From assembly GCA_963971425.1 (NCBI GenBank), contig OZ020517.1, positions 27,050,668-27,114,667 of the forward strand: a stretch of 64,000 nucleotides of DNA. Direction: 5' to 3'. The notes below the pieces were generated by a model. The model worked only from the letters and a program-made list of their open reading frames with translations, made no database searches and was not told where the DNA came from. The translations under genes were made by a program, and so were the position numbers. This DNA is from Bryoerythrophyllum caledonicum (taxonomy: Eukaryota > Streptophyta > Bryopsida > Pottiales > Pottiaceae). Each line of letters starts with the position of its first letter. Within the stretch, counting starts at the first letter, position 1. Of the stretch, positions 21,405 through 34,207 are shown in pieces.

Positions 21405-22180
21405 GCTTAACTTTCATACAGATTTCCCATGCTCACAAAAAAGCCGTTATTGATCACATTCCCATATTTTTTTGAGACGTCAAAGTGACTGCAAAATAAT
21501 GTAGTCATGTGGACGGTTTTCTTTACTACAATTAGTAATGAATACAAAATCCGATAGTCATCTAGACAGTTTCTTTTACGTATATTAGTAATGAATTGCA
21601 TGTTAGCAAAACCTATGAATACAACTTCAAACGATTACTGACTACTTGCAAAAGAGTCTAAAACTCATGATTAGCACTTGCTCTACCTTTCCACTTACTT
21701 TCTAGATGCACGAAAACGCCTTCACTTTGCTTTAGATTTCCCATGCTGACACATTGGGCTATAGTTGATCACATTCCCATATTTTTTTGAGACGTCAAAG
21801 TGACTGCAAAATAATACAGTCATGTGAACAGTTCTCTTTACTATAATTAGTAATAAATGCAAAATCACATAGTCATGTAGATTGTTTCCTTTACTTATAT
21901 TAGTAATGATTTGCATGTTAGCAACACCTATAAATACAACTTCAAACAATTACTGACTACTTGTAGAAGAGTCCAAAACTCTTGATTAGCACATGCTCTA
22001 TCTTTCCACTTATTTTCATGATGCACAAACTCTTTTGAGATGTCAAAGTGATTGCAAAATACTGTAGTCATGTGCACAGTTTTCTTTACTCATACAGGTA
22101 ATGATTGCAACATTACATAGTCAACTGGACAATTTTCTTTACTTATATTGGTAATGAACTGTCTTTCTCCATACAACTCC
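21405..22180. repeat. ~314-bp tandem repeats, CACTA element 2
   Basis: Two full units and one partial. GATTTCCCATGCT...TTGATCACATTCCCATATTT at 21,420 recurs at 21,732. GATGCACGAAA and GACGTCAAAGTGACTGCAAA recur in a third, shortened unit from about 22,020. Each unit carries TAGTCATGTG motifs. Confidence 0.8.
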
Positions 22181-22260
22181 AATTTGTTAACTATGCAATC
22201 TCTGTGACTACTCCTTAGCTGTACCAAAATTCTACAGATAGTAGTTGGGCTCCTACACTC

Positions 22261-25200
22261 CTACTGTGGTGACTCATCATTGTAGTCCGCCTCTGTATCC
22301 TCCATTTGCAGAGCAAGCTGCACTTCGTTGCTAGACAGCTCCCTAGAACTTGATAAAACAGGTGGCATTGTTGCGGTATCGTCAGTGACATTCTGTGCCA
22401 TCAATCCCTGAATTTCAGCATCGTCCCGTACGCTTAGGCAGTGTAGATCTGGTCTTCCCTCAGCCATGGAGGTCACTCTCACACTTCGTGCCTCCTTGCG
22501 TAAAACAACCTTCCACCGTGGATGTGCCACATCGTCAACAAAGAAGACTTGTTGAGCATGAAGAGGAAACGCAAACGAATTTGATGAGTACCGAATGGTA
22601 CGGTTTATGTTCACGAGAGTGAAACCGTACTCATCTCTCTTCATAGTTGCCCCTGGCCCAATCCATGTAGCTTGGACCCACTTACAATACAGTAGCAGTA
22701 ACTCAAACTTCCCATAGTCAGCACCAATAATCTCTTCGACCCACCCCACGTACTCCATGTTCGCGAGCCTGTGGTTCTTGTCCTTTCTGCTGGCACGGCA
22801 AGATTGGGAGAATGTTGCAACTACTCCGTTGTCGCACGTTGACAAGTCTACCTCTGCTCCGTGCACACGTATATGGTTCCCGTATGCATACATGCTGCGA
22901 TACGATTTTGCCTCACATGAAGGTGGCAGGAAAAGGCCAAGAACATCTTCATCGACATGTGTGCCTGCTGCCACATCCCGTTGCACTACAGCAGGAAACC
23001 ACTCAGAAAACTCCTCGTTCCTTGCGATTGGTGGATACTCTACTCTTCTACCCCGTGATCGACGGCATATCTCTGCACCCATTCTGTGCCGCGCTTCCAT
23101 CTCCAAGTAGTGACGTGTGATTAGAAGCCACACTGAATGGAAAGTTTTTAGATAACAAAAATAGGGAGCAGTTAGAGAAAACGCCTCTACAAAACATTCT
23201 CTAGTCATGTGTTGCAATATGATGACTACAATTAGTACGCAATAGACCTTTGATGACTACACACAGTCACATCGTCCCTACTAGACAGAGCGCATGACTA
23301 AAACAAGTGAAGCTTACTCTTTGTATGACTGTAGAGGCTCGGCGTTCGTGAGAACAAACTCGTGAATCCATGCCCTGAGCTTTGATGTCAAGAGTCGATA
23401 TCGACCTGTACCCTCCACGACCTCACTCTTGGCCCCTACTTCCTCCTGATCGTCCCAGATCCTCGTGCGTGTTAGCTCACACTCTTGCATGTACTCTGTG
23501 CAAAATCCTAACGCCTCCTCTATTATGTACCTCCTCGCCATGGATTCCTCGGGTTTTGCTCGTTGCCTAGTATAGCCCTTCAGTCTCTTCAAGTATTGCT
23601 CAATAGGATACATCCATCGGGTGTGTACAGGACCACATATATCCAACTGCTGCACCAGGTGAATGGGAAGGTGTGACATGACATCAAAGAATGAAGGTGG
23701 AAATACCTTCTCTAGCATGCATAGTGTCTCAGCTGTGTACTCCAATAACTGTTCCATGGACGAGGGATCTACGGACTTTGCGTACAATCGTACAAACACC
23801 CGACTAAGCCGCATAATTGCCACCCGCGTATCCCTGTCCAAAAGAGTGCGCAAACACAAAGGGAGCAATTGTTGCATCAAGACATGGTAGTCATGAGATT
23901 TCAGCCCCTTCAAGTCCCCATCCGATGCAATGCACTTTGCAAGTTGGCCACCGTAGTTTGTAGGAGTCTTCAAATTGCGGATAATGTCCAGAAATTTCCC
24001 CTTCTCCTCTTTTGATAGTACATATGAAGCTGTTGGAAGTACGACAGACCCAAGTTTCCTTCCAGGAAGCGGATGTAGATGTGGTCGAATATTGGCTTCT
24101 TTTAAGTCTAGCCTGGCCTTCAAAGTGTCACGGACTCCCCAAATTGTTTTCATCACGTTCTCGCATATGTTTTTTTCACAGTGCATGGGATCCAAAACAT
24201 GTTTGATGAGGAGGTCCTGCCAGAAATCCCAGCATAGCATTCAAGCGTCAGATTTGCTCACTACCGTATTGACAAAGAAACTCAAGGATTCAATGAGAAG
24301 ATATAGGTCCATATTCATTTTTCTCCCTACATGCAGTGATGGATTTCAAAAATTACACTATTCACAGTCAACCTTCTTTTCAAGCATGTTACTAGATTCA
24401 GTCAACAATTCTGAAAGTAGTTTCTAGAACCAGTGAATGGGTTTAGTACCTGCCAATACGGCAGCAGGTACAGAGCTGAGAGCCGCTTCACTCCGGTTTG
24501 GCGGATGGGGTCTCCTTCTCCTCCACCTCTTCTTCCCTCTGACTCCTGCAGGAAAGATACTCTCTCCTGTGCATAGCCCTTGATGTCGCATCCTGTTAGA
24601 ATTGGAGGGGGCGGCCGGTGCTCTTGTTGACCATCAAATGCTTGCTTGAGCCTACGATAGGGATGCCATCTATTGAGATATCGGCGGTGACCCACATATA
24701 TATTCTTTCCTAAAGCCTTTGACCGCCGAGTTGTAACATCTGGCCCACACTCCGTACACGCTCTATACCCTTTTGTAACTTGGCCAGATGTTAGTCCGTA
24801 CACAGGGAAGTCGTGAATGCACCAAAGAAGTAGAGCCCGTAGTTTAAAATGCTGTCTACAAGGCTCCTCAGACACATCTATCGCTGGTACCCCTTTCTAG
24901 AGTTCCAAGAGCTCTTCAATCAGTGGAGTAAGGTACACATCGATGTTCTCCGATGTCACACTCTCTTTCCGTGGAATCAACAATGCAAGCATGATAAAAA
25001 ATGGCTTTGTCACTAGCCATGCAGGCAAATTATAGTTCACTAGGAGAACTGGCCATGTCGAGTGACTAAGCGACTGGTTTCCGAACGGATTCACTCCGTC
25101 CAGAGCCATCCCCAAGCGTATGTTCCTGTGCTCAGCTGTAAAGTTAGCATCCAATGACTCAATGTACTTCCAGGCCTTCGAATCGGGGACGCAATCCACG

Positions 25201-26175
25201 TTACTCCCCTCCTTCTGATTGGCATGCCATTTGTTAAGTTCCGCCAGTCTTCTACACCGGTACATGCGCTTAAGACGGGGAATCAACGGAAAATGGCATA
25301 GAATTTTGGAGGGGATTCGGCTGGACTCCAACTTGTATCTCGGGGCGTTGCACTTTGGACAGGACTTCGCATCCTGCAACTCATTCCTGAACAGACAACA
25401 ACCATTGCGGCATGCATGTATAATATTATAAGACAGTCCCAACTTCACCACATACTTCCGGGCTTCATAGTGAGAACGGGGTACGTAATTGTCGCTTGGA
25501 AGGAGAATATGCAACAGTTGAAGTAGTTCGTCAGCAAATGCATTCGATACTCTAAACACCGCAAAACAATTGAGTAGCAGGAGAGTTGAGACCAACCGAC
25601 TTGTTGTGGCACCTGCAAAAAGAGGAGTTCGGGCATGCTCTAGTAACTCCTCCATTACATCTGCCGTGCAATCCCCTTCCTCCCACGGGATTGCTTCATC
25701 CTCCTCCACATCGTCTGTTGGAGTACAATCCTCATGGTCTTCGTCCTCGAGGTTATCGTATCTAGAGAGGCACTCCATGATTATTCTTATTGCGTCCATG
25801 CCCCCATTGTCGTCCTCAAGCTGAATAGGGCTTTCCCTGACTTCCTCTTCGACAATGTCGTTTTCCGCATCCACGAGACCCGCCTGAGCATAGCACACTC
25901 TTGGAATTAATCATTGAAAGTATTTTAGCAATGGACATCAAATGACTTGCTTATTACATCACATAGTTTAGGCATACCAAAATAGGCACAGTGAATTGAG
26001 GGTCTCTTCCAATGGTCCTAAGATGCTTTCGAATGGTTGCTCTACTGATGCAACGACCTCCCATGCAATTTCTGCATGGGCAACGGTAACTGGTTAGCCC
26101 TAGTCTATCTGCTTCTCTCTCCTCCAATTCCTAGAGATCGAGGTCGCTTGCCCCCCTTGCACCACGGCTAGCCAT
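22261..26175 (-). CDS. tnp2-type CACTA transposase
   Basis: Exons: 26,175-25,978; 25,883-24,450; 24,216-23,318; about 23,125-22,261. The first three join in phase at GT-AG sites; the last junction is unresolved. Exon 1 carries a transposase-associated Cys motif (YRCPCRNCMGGRC). Exons 2-3 carry the Transposase_21 core (CRNGCCLFRNEL, CPKCNAPRYK, LGMALDGVNPFGNQS, HDFPVYGLTSGQ, KHVLDPMHCEKNICENVMKT). They also carry the DUF4218-type part (LMQQLLPLCLR, PIHLVQQLDICGPVHTRWMY). The last exon carries a DUF4216-type region (YCKWVQATWIGPGATMKRDE, FFVDDVAHPRWKVVLR). The protein cuts and moves CACTA elements in the nucleus. Two in-frame TAG codons interrupt it, at 26,133-26,131 and 24,899-24,897; otherwise it looks recent. 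The terminal codon is also TAG. Confidence 0.88.
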
Positions 26176-29100
26176 TTGCCAATGTAAAGCAGTCAATGGC
26201 ACCTGCTCCTATACACACACCACGCAAAATTGAGCATATGAACTCAATACCTTCATCAATATTGCAATCAGAGTTGAATTTGCCATCAAAGTTTAAACTC
26301 CGTCACTGCCGTCAGTCACATGAACCAAATTACTGACTACTGAAGTCGCCATATGATGAAGTTTTGTGACTTCGTACCGTCACATAAACCAAACTTATGA
26401 CTACCCTTGGTCAGATTGTCCTTCACCAGGCGTTGCAATCTCTTGAACAGCTAGAAGCAACGATTGTGCAGCAGCCTGAGCATCACGAAACATCCACTGA
26501 TTGAAGAGAAGAAATTCAAAGAGCAAAACTCATACAATTTGAAACGGATCAAATCCTCTCAAAGCTAAAATTAACTATCACAGGAGAAGGTACCACAGGA
26601 ACCCGGAATCGCATGTAAAGGCACATGTAACAAACTGAAGAAAACATCACTTTACAGTCTAACTATTTTTTCTCAGTGGATCATTTTGGCACACTTCAAT
26701 CGAAGATGCCCATGCTGAAACTTCAGCCATTATTGAGCACCTTAATTGACAGAAGAAACTAACTTAATCAATCAAGTAAACGCGAGTAATCACACTTGCA
26801 TTTGCCACAGATGTTTAAGCTCCATGACTGCTTTCAGTCACATGAACCACACATATGACTAAACGTGGTCATACATTGCACTACCTTGTTACAACATCCC
26901 AGAAACGACACTGACGCAGTTCTATCCTTTAGTACCTTCTTCAAAGCTACCATCGAGGTTGAAGCTCAAAATCACTTCAAAATCACACAGCAAAGAGGAG
27001 TGACATATAAAACTCAGTGAATTTCTAGTTCTACAGTGCCCAAATCCCTCACCTAGTGTTAGTTGGTGCCCACAATCATGCAAAGCTCGAATGACTTATG
27101 CAGTTGCTAGTGCAGCACCGTGACGAAGACTGAGCTTGCATGAAAGGGTATACGGCAGAATTATGCCAAGAACAGTCGTCTCAAAATACTCTGGATCAGA
27201 GAACGTGCGCACCGCAGATGTTGTAAACGCGAGAAGAACCTACCTTACTCACACCACAAACAATAGAAGAAACTACCTTAGTCACACCAGAATCACACTT
27301 GCTTTTGCCACAGATGTTTTAGCTCCATGACTTCCTTTAGTCACATGAACCAAAACACTGACTACAGATCTCGCTATGTTTTCAGGTATTGTGACTGATT
27401 ATAGTCATAAGAACCAGACGTATGACTTAGTGTGGTCATACATTGCACTACCTTGTTCTAAAACCTAAGTACCACAGGAACTCGGAATTGCATGTAAAGG
27501 CACATCTAACAAACTGAACAAAGCATCAGTTTACAGTCTAACTAGTTTTTCTCAGTAGAGAATTTCTTCGACTTCAATCGAAGATTCCCATGCTGGAAAT
27601 TGGCAATCTGTAGTACTCAATGAACTCAACAAATCATGAAGTGGGTGAAAAATAGAAACTTGTACCACCAATTAGGATGTTCATAGAGTTTGCACTCCCT
27701 CCTTGTGCATTCAAAATTCCAAGGCACACATTCCTTTTTTTCTGTACGCATGACATGGTGTTTGCATCAGTTGTTACTAGAGAGTGTACTGTAGCACAGA
27801 ACATGGAAATGCTGGAAACAACTCTACCATATTCTTCAATTTCCTAGTAGCTGAAAGTAGAATACGGACGCCACTCATCCTTACTATTCAGCACGTTACT
27901 GTACTTGACAGCAAAATGTGGCTTACTCAAACTTCAATTCGCTACCCCAGCAGAAGGGCAAAGTGGTGTCAATCACTTCTCTCACAGGATTCGAACTCGC
28001 TGCACTGGCTCGCACCTACGTGTCAAACATACCAATCAGTTAGGAACTTCCTCATCCGCCACACTAACTTGCAAAATTGTGTAAGTGTCAGCATTTAAAT
28101 ATAGTAACACCTACTTTATAATGCATAGATTTTTGTATTTAATGCACATTTTTTTTTCATACTTCATTCGCAATGTTTGCTAATGCACTTCCAATTATGT
28201 CTGATATTGCAGTCTAAACACTACATGAATGGCATCACACTACCGGCCTTAATAAAAATAGAATCACACTGTTGCAACCATCCAGGTTGATATGCTCTAT
28301 GACTGCCTGCAGTCACATGCACCAAAGAGCTAACTATTGAACTTGTTATGTGTTCAAGGATTCTGACTCCTTTTAGTCACAAGAACCAGAATCATGACCA
28401 ACATTGGTCAGCAGAAAGCATTGGATTGAGTGTTACAGTGCACAAAGTCCTACTGAATTTCTAAGAGGACGTAGTTTGTTGCCACACATTAAACCAACAC
28501 TTGTATGTGAACAAAACGAATGCGTTCTTCAGCAAGGAGTAAACAATAATAGTAATCAAGCACAGCCTAAACTGGAAAGGATCTGGTACTCTATTGCATC
28601 CACTGATGTATAGAACGAAGACTCAAAGCTTGAAGCTGTCAGTGAAGCTGTCAGTGACTCAGAGCAGGTACGAATATGAATTCTGAAAAGTCATCACGTA
28701 GCACAAACCTTCTATTAGAGCCTTGAATTTGAAGCCGGGGCTTCAACACATCCATGGGCATTGTCAAAAACACACTTAGACCTGCACAGTGTAGGAATGA
28801 CAATCTTGAATAACAATCTCAAATTTGGCGACATGTCTCAAATAAGATAACATCAGACAACTCCTTCATCAAAACCTACACTCAACTAGATTTTATCTAA
28901 TTGGATCAAATCACAGTAATATGAGTTGGTCACTGCTGAAATTCTAAGAAGGCAAGTGTACCTTGTTGTATAATCTTCTCTACCATTCAACCAACCTCTC
29001 TGAACCCTACAGGCAATCCTGATAGTGCAGTCTCAACACTACAAGAATGGCATCACACTACCTTAATAAAAATAGAATCACACTTGAATCTACCATGCAA

Positions 29101-29695
29101 GTTGATATGCTCTGTGACTGCCTCCAGTCACATGCACCAAAGAGCTAACTATTGAACACGTTACGTGTTTAAGGATTCTCACTCCTTACCGTCACATGAA
29201 CCAAAATCATGACTAACCTTGGTCAACAGAAAGCATTGGATTGAGTGTTTTAGTGCACAGTCCTATTGAATTTCTAAGAGTACGCGTTCATAAATGATCA
29301 CCTGCAGCAAAGAGAAATTTACATCAGAAGCAAAAATCTCAAATGCTAACATTCAAAATCTTGCAAGAGGAAGCTTCTATACAGCACTGGTGCTGAAATT
29401 CTATTCTGAAGGGTACCTCTCATTGAGAATGATGTTCTGTTAATCAAAAGCTTCCTTCAGGTTGTGATTAGCCAAAAAGCCCGCCTTTGCAATCCGCCTT
29501 TGCCTCTGGAAATGGATACTGTCACCTACAGCCTTGGTGTAAAACAACAACATCAAGTAAGCCCTTAAGGACCTGGGACTCATTCAAAACTCATAAATCT
29601 ATCACATTCTAAACCATAACGGATCAAGGAAACCGTACAAGCAATCCACGTACAGGCGTTTTAGAGTAGTGGTGCTACTCTCTATCAAACTCGCA
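26176..29695. repeat. Subterminal palindrome arrays, CACTA element 2
   Basis: No gene. The motif GTGACTG-N4-CAGTCACATGAACC, followed by TGACTA or TGACCA, recurs near 26,310, 26,825, 27,335, 27,400, 28,300, 28,365, 29,114 and 29,185. Larger segments are duplicated: 26,589 onward matches 27,467 onward (ACCACAGGAAC ... ACAGTCTAACTA), and 28,200-28,445 matches 29,018-29,262. The motifs are palindromic and are candidates for binding by the element's own proteins. Confidence 0.75.
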
Positions 29696-29699
29696 TTAA

Positions 29700-30439
29700 C
29701 CCCTAAAGTCGAAAGCCCTCAAAACTGCCCTCTTTCAATGCAAGGTGAAAAATTTTAACTTTTGACAAATTTTCGAGTATGTAACCGTAAGATCTAGTAC
29801 CTAACTTGTACATGTACATGCATATTGAATCTTAGATTCAAATTCCTCTCCATTTGTGAGATCGTAATGTTCAAAAATGAAAAAAAAGATTTTTACCTTG
29901 TTGTAGAATGGAAAACTAATGTTTTGGGGGCCAAAAAAACCAATTTTGAAAGGAAATTTGACATGAGCCTCTTCAAATTCTTGTTCCTATGTCAGTAAGG
30001 AATATGTCCATATAATTTTTACCCTCATAGGACCTATAAAACCTAAAGAAATGCTTAATTTTTCACATGGAGGTATGCTGAAATACAAATACAAATGCCC
30101 ATTTTCAACAATTAAAAAGGCATGCAAAATTATCGGATTGAAAATCCAAACGGTGAGATCATGCTTTACTACCTCTTTTACATGTACAAAAAACAAAATT
30201 CGAAAAAGAGTAAAATCTCAATTTTTGGTGAATTTTTGAAGTTACTGCGATCTAATTGATTTTGGGCAGATTTTGAGCATATACCGCAGTTTTGGGCAGA
30301 TTTCAGCATGCCCTAACAGTGTTTTCAAACTTTGACCGTGAATATCTCCTAAAGTATGAGGAATTTTGAAGCATGAATGGTGTCATTTTAAAGGTATGGG
30401 AAAACTCTACAACCTTCTGGTCGATTTCGACTTTAGGGG
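29700..30439. mobile_element. TTAA-flanked 740-bp MITE, piggyBac-like ends
   Basis: A perfect 15-bp inverted repeat, CCCCTAAAGTCGAAA at 29,700-29,714 and its complement at 30,425-30,439, is bounded on both sides by TTAA (29,696-29,699; 30,440-30,443). A TTAA target with CCC...GGG ends is the piggyBac signature. TTA duplication by a PIF/Harbinger element is the alternative. The interior is AT-rich with no transposase. It lies between the CACTA-2 subterminal arrays and a small gene. Confidence 0.6.
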
Positions 30440-30551
30440 TTAAGTTTTCGAATTGACGGTGGCGGCGGAATCGTACCTCAGTTTTTCAAAATGGCGATTG
30501 CAAGGGCGAACGCACAGCTCCCACGCATCACTGCTGCTGCTGCCTCGAGCA

Positions 30552-31385
30552 ATGGCGACGCCCACAAACGCCGCTGAAGCGCCTTCGGCGACTGACGGCG
30601 ACACCTCCTCCGGCGAGCAGGTTTCCCACGCATCTCAAGGCTCCGAACGGGAGGAAGGGATTACGAGAGACGAGGAGGCCAAAGTGCCTAAGTACGAGAG
30701 GCTACGGCAGGAGAACTTGCGCAAGAACTCCTTCAAGCTACACGAGCTCGGAGTCCCGCTGCTGGCAGCATCTTTGAGAGAGTCGAGAACCACCGAAGCG
30801 GGGGGAGGAGAGGGGAAGACCGCGACGAAGAGCACTCGCAGCGCCGGCGCCAGCAGCCTCGAAAACTGCCCCGGGTATGAAACCCTAAACCCTAACTCTG
30901 TCCATTGAATGCATTGGCCGTTGACGATTGGTTAGCGTACCTCCCCCCTCGCAATCGCGTACAAAACCCTACAACCATCTGACCTGCAGCCATTCCAGCT
31001 GCATCGCAATCGCGGTCCTCCTAACCTCCGCAACTTGTTCTGACTTCTTGATTGCTTGAACTATAGCGACGGTGGGGAACTGGTGCGTCGGAGTTCGCGA
31101 CTTAAACAACCACCACCAAAAGCTGGAAGGTCACGCAAGTGGGGGAAGAAGCAGAAAGACGCGCTCTGCAAGGAATCAAAGGAAACCGTGAAGAGCGTGA
31201 AGAGCAACTCCGACGAGTGGCACAGCGAAGAGGAGAAAACGGAGAGCACTGACATCGAGAATGATGACGAGCGTGGCAATGGCAATCATGAGGTCTCGCC
31301 AGTAGGAGTGCAAAAGCCCCATCGAGGCAAGCAAAAATCTCAAGTGAATGTACTAACTGAGTATTGGGATTTTTTAACATGCTGA
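30552..31385 (+). CDS. Small two-exon gene with RRSSRL motif
   Basis: Exon 1, 30,552-30,874, starts at an ATG (MATPTNAAEAP) and ends at a GTATGA donor in phase 2. Exon 2 starts at 31,067 after a CTATAG acceptor, and the phases match. Exon 1 encodes a Ser/Glu-rich lead and VPKYERLRQENLRKNSFKLH ELGVPLLA. Exon 2 opens DGGELVRRSSRLKQPPPKAG and becomes highly charged. The exon may end at a GT near 31,348 with further exons lost; otherwise it runs to TGA at 31,385. A 'YERLR..N.....L' block followed by RRSSR is common in plant nuclear and transposon-linked proteins, and RRSNR also occurs in the CACTA-1 gene. It may be a CACTA accessory or captured gene; function unknown. Confidence 0.5.
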
Positions 31386-31981
31386 TGGGTGCACGGTTTT
31401 CGCTTGCAAACATCAAACTACCTAGATTCGTTGGGATTTATGCTTCCATCAAAGTACCTTGAATCGGTGTTTGCTTGCCCTACAACTCCAGTCATCTTTC
31501 AAAGCTCTGTGACTGCTCATAGTCACATGAACGAGATTTGTGACTACAAAACTAGTATGGAGCCCAACAAATCTATACCCTGCAGGTTTCCTTTGCTTCT
31601 TGCCTTGTTCCAGGACTGCTTCTCGCTCATCATGTTTACCCAGAACCTGGTGCTACCTGCTGCTAGCATGCACGTTCTCTCATATACAGAGCTGCCACCC
31701 CCGCGCCTTGTTTTACTGTACATTACTAATGTGTTGGAGATTACATTCTTCATTTGAGGAGATGCTATTTTTTGTTACTTCTCTACTTTTGCATGTTACA
31801 AAATGGCAGTTTTCAATCTTCAACATCTCGCAAATGGTGAAGATCACGAACTGGTGTGTGTTTTATGATAGAGAATGTTCAATCTCAAATAGCATGAGAT
31901 CGATAAATATCATGTGATCGATGCATTTGGGGGTAGTATGAGTAAGTTTAACATCACAAGAGAGTGCAAATGTAGAGGATA
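31386..31981. other. Flank left of retrotransposon B
   Basis: No gene supported. One CACTA-2-type palindrome, GTGACTGCTCATAGTCAC, lies at 31,509-31,526. The last bases before the LTR are GAGGATA. Confidence 0.5.
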
Positions 31982-33968
31982 TGTAGAGCCAAAATGACAA
32001 AAATAGATTTTTTCCGAAAATTAAGTGTAAAAAGGGTTGTAGATATATGGAAAATTAAAAAATTAATGATTAAATTTACACTAAGTAGTTAATTAAGTGG
32101 AAAATACCTATTCATATCCAAGAATAAGGAAATAATGGGAAAAGGGTTGAACTCACACCCTTTGGATAGGTTGTACCTTTTCATGAATAGATATGAAGAG
32201 ATGTGAAGATTTAGTGGAATTCATCTTAATGGTTAATAATAGGGAAAATCTCTTGCCAAGAGGTGTACCTCTTGGATGTTGAGTAGAATGACTAGCTTGA
32301 ATTTTTAGCATTCTTGGCCATTACCATAGAAATTCTTTAGAGGAAGATTGGAGTGAGCCCTAGCTTTAGGTGAAAAAAGCTAGTTGATGACTCTTAATGT
32401 TGTAAGAGTATTTAATTTTATATATGAATATATAATTACTATTGAATTTGCATATGTAGAGTCTTGTGACTTGAGTCATATGTATAATTACAATAATATG
32501 TGAACTTCATTGCATAAATTTGACATTGTGTGTTGTAAATGCAAGTGCATGTATTAGGTATTAATTGTGGATAAAATTCCTATGCATAAATGCAATGTAT
32601 ATTTATTCTTCATGGAATAAGTTAGGGAAATACCCTAACTACTAAGGTCGTGGATGTGACCTTGTGTGTGTGTGTTGGAGCATTAATCATGAGTGAAGAT
32701 TAATGGAGATAATGTGAAATTAAGTGACTTAGTGCATGAGATGTGTGATGCATAAGTACTTAATAAGATCTCAAGTGTGAGTGAGCATAACTTGAGTATC
32801 ATAAGAATAAGAGTGGAAATCTTATTCGTGTTAATGCAATTTATGCAATAAACATCTAGAGTGGCATACCTTGATGCATGGCAAGAGTGTCATATTATGC
32901 ATACAAAAAATTGGCATTAAGTCTAACCTTAATAGAAGGGATTCTCTAAGGTAGACTAAGTTGTGAGTATTTAAGAATCTATCATAAGAGAGAAAATAAG
33001 GAACAAATCCCGAAGAAAGACTTAAGGAAAGAACATAGAAACTTAAGAATCTTAAGTCCAAGTTTGGATACATAAGCTTATGAAGAGTGAGACCTTAAGT
33101 ACCATGAGACCCTTAAGTTTAAGGGCTTGGACTTAAAGGTTCGTATAATTGAGAATACGGGACAATATTTGCATTCAGTGAGATGCACTCCCGGTTCTAG
33201 AAGTCTTAAAGACAGAAACTTAAGAACACTGTAGGGCTGAATTGGTCTAGGCAGTGCAGGTTCTTAAGAATCAGGCCTAAGTGAGTAAGTGAGTGCTTAA
33301 GAACTAAGGGCCAAAGACTGTGTCCTTAAGAACATGGAGACGACCGAGAAGGAAGACTTAAGAACCAGTCAGAGATCTTAAAGACTAAATGATAGAAGTA
33401 ACTGTAAAACACCGTAGTCTTTAAGAGTTAAGTGTGGATAAGTAAACTTAAGTGGAGACTTAAGAGGTGAAACTCCTTAAGACTTAAGTTAACTTGTGTA
33501 TGGGATTTTTGAGACTAACCATTGTCTTAAGAACGTGATCACGTGGACCGAGTGGACGGACGTGAAAAGTGGAGCGTTTTTGCATGAGGTAAGAATTTGA
33601 ATTCTTAAAGATTGTAATTAAAGAACCAATGCAATGAGACTTAATGGAAACTTCCATTAGCCCAGTGTGGCAAGTGTTTAAGGATTAGTGGCATAAGCAC
33701 AATCTTAAAAGGACTAATGTTCCGTCTTAAGGCACGAGAGATCCTTGGGGTTTAGACTTTGTTTGTGGATCCCTTAAGAGTGATGCTAACAGCCCTAATT
33801 TCCTAAAAAATAGATAGATAACCTTAAGAATTAACCAAAAATATAGCTTTAACGACACAATTAATCCCCAATTACTTAAAACTAGGCGTATGATCATCTC
33901 CGTAACGAATCCTATGAAATGTGGGTACACTTGGATGTTTTATTAGAGTGGTGAAAAATCACTCTACA
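31982..33968 (+). repeat. 5' LTR of retrotransposon B
   Basis: TGTAGAGCCAAAATG ... CACTCTACA, 1,987 bp. It is rich in CTTAAG between 33,000 and 33,750. Compared with the 3' LTR it is almost identical from about 32,650 to 33,220, but strongly diverged from about 33,255 to 33,590. Confidence 0.93.
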
Positions 33969-33974
33969 TTTTTT

Positions 33975-33992
33975 TGGCGACCATGCTGGGGA
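33975..33992 (+). other. Primer-binding site
   Basis: TGGCGACCATGCTGGGGA begins six T residues after the LTR. The TGGCG...GGGGA form is the usual shape of a tRNA 3'-end complement in Athila/Tat-type elements; I cannot name the tRNA from sequence alone. Confidence 0.7.
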
Positions 33993-34207
33993 TGGTACCG
34001 TCAAGTTTTTTTAAGTAATTTTAATTAGGAAAGCTGTCAAACTTAAGTCAATTACTTAAGTAAACTATCATAGCATTTAGTTTTGTGTGAAGTTATAAAC
34101 TTTGAAATTATTGGAAAATTTATTTTAAATTATTTTTAAAAATAATAATATTTAAAAAAATAAAAATAAAAAACTTTTAGTAAAGAGTGAAGACATGTTG
34201 TTACAAC

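Larger units (their letters stand above)
19955..31560 (-). mobile_element. CACTA element 2, right end missing
   Basis: The left end is CACTACAAGAAAACCAGCCC, flanked on its left by TAC. Close behind are repeated TGACTA/TAGTCA motifs. It encodes a tnp2 transposase on the minus strand, so its 5' end should lie to the right. Matching palindromic motifs (GTGACTG-N4-5-AGTCAC) continue at intervals to 31,526. No inverted copy of the left end (…TTTTCTTGTAGTG) appears before LTR B starts at 31,982. The right terminus is therefore deleted or separated. The outer coordinate is simply the last motif seen. Confidence 0.65.

Noticed and set aside
32831-33073. 80-codon minus-strand ORF, identical in both LTRs (also 49,747-49,989)
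   Set aside because: Identity follows from LTR duplication; the frame has no motif and lies antisense in an LTR.
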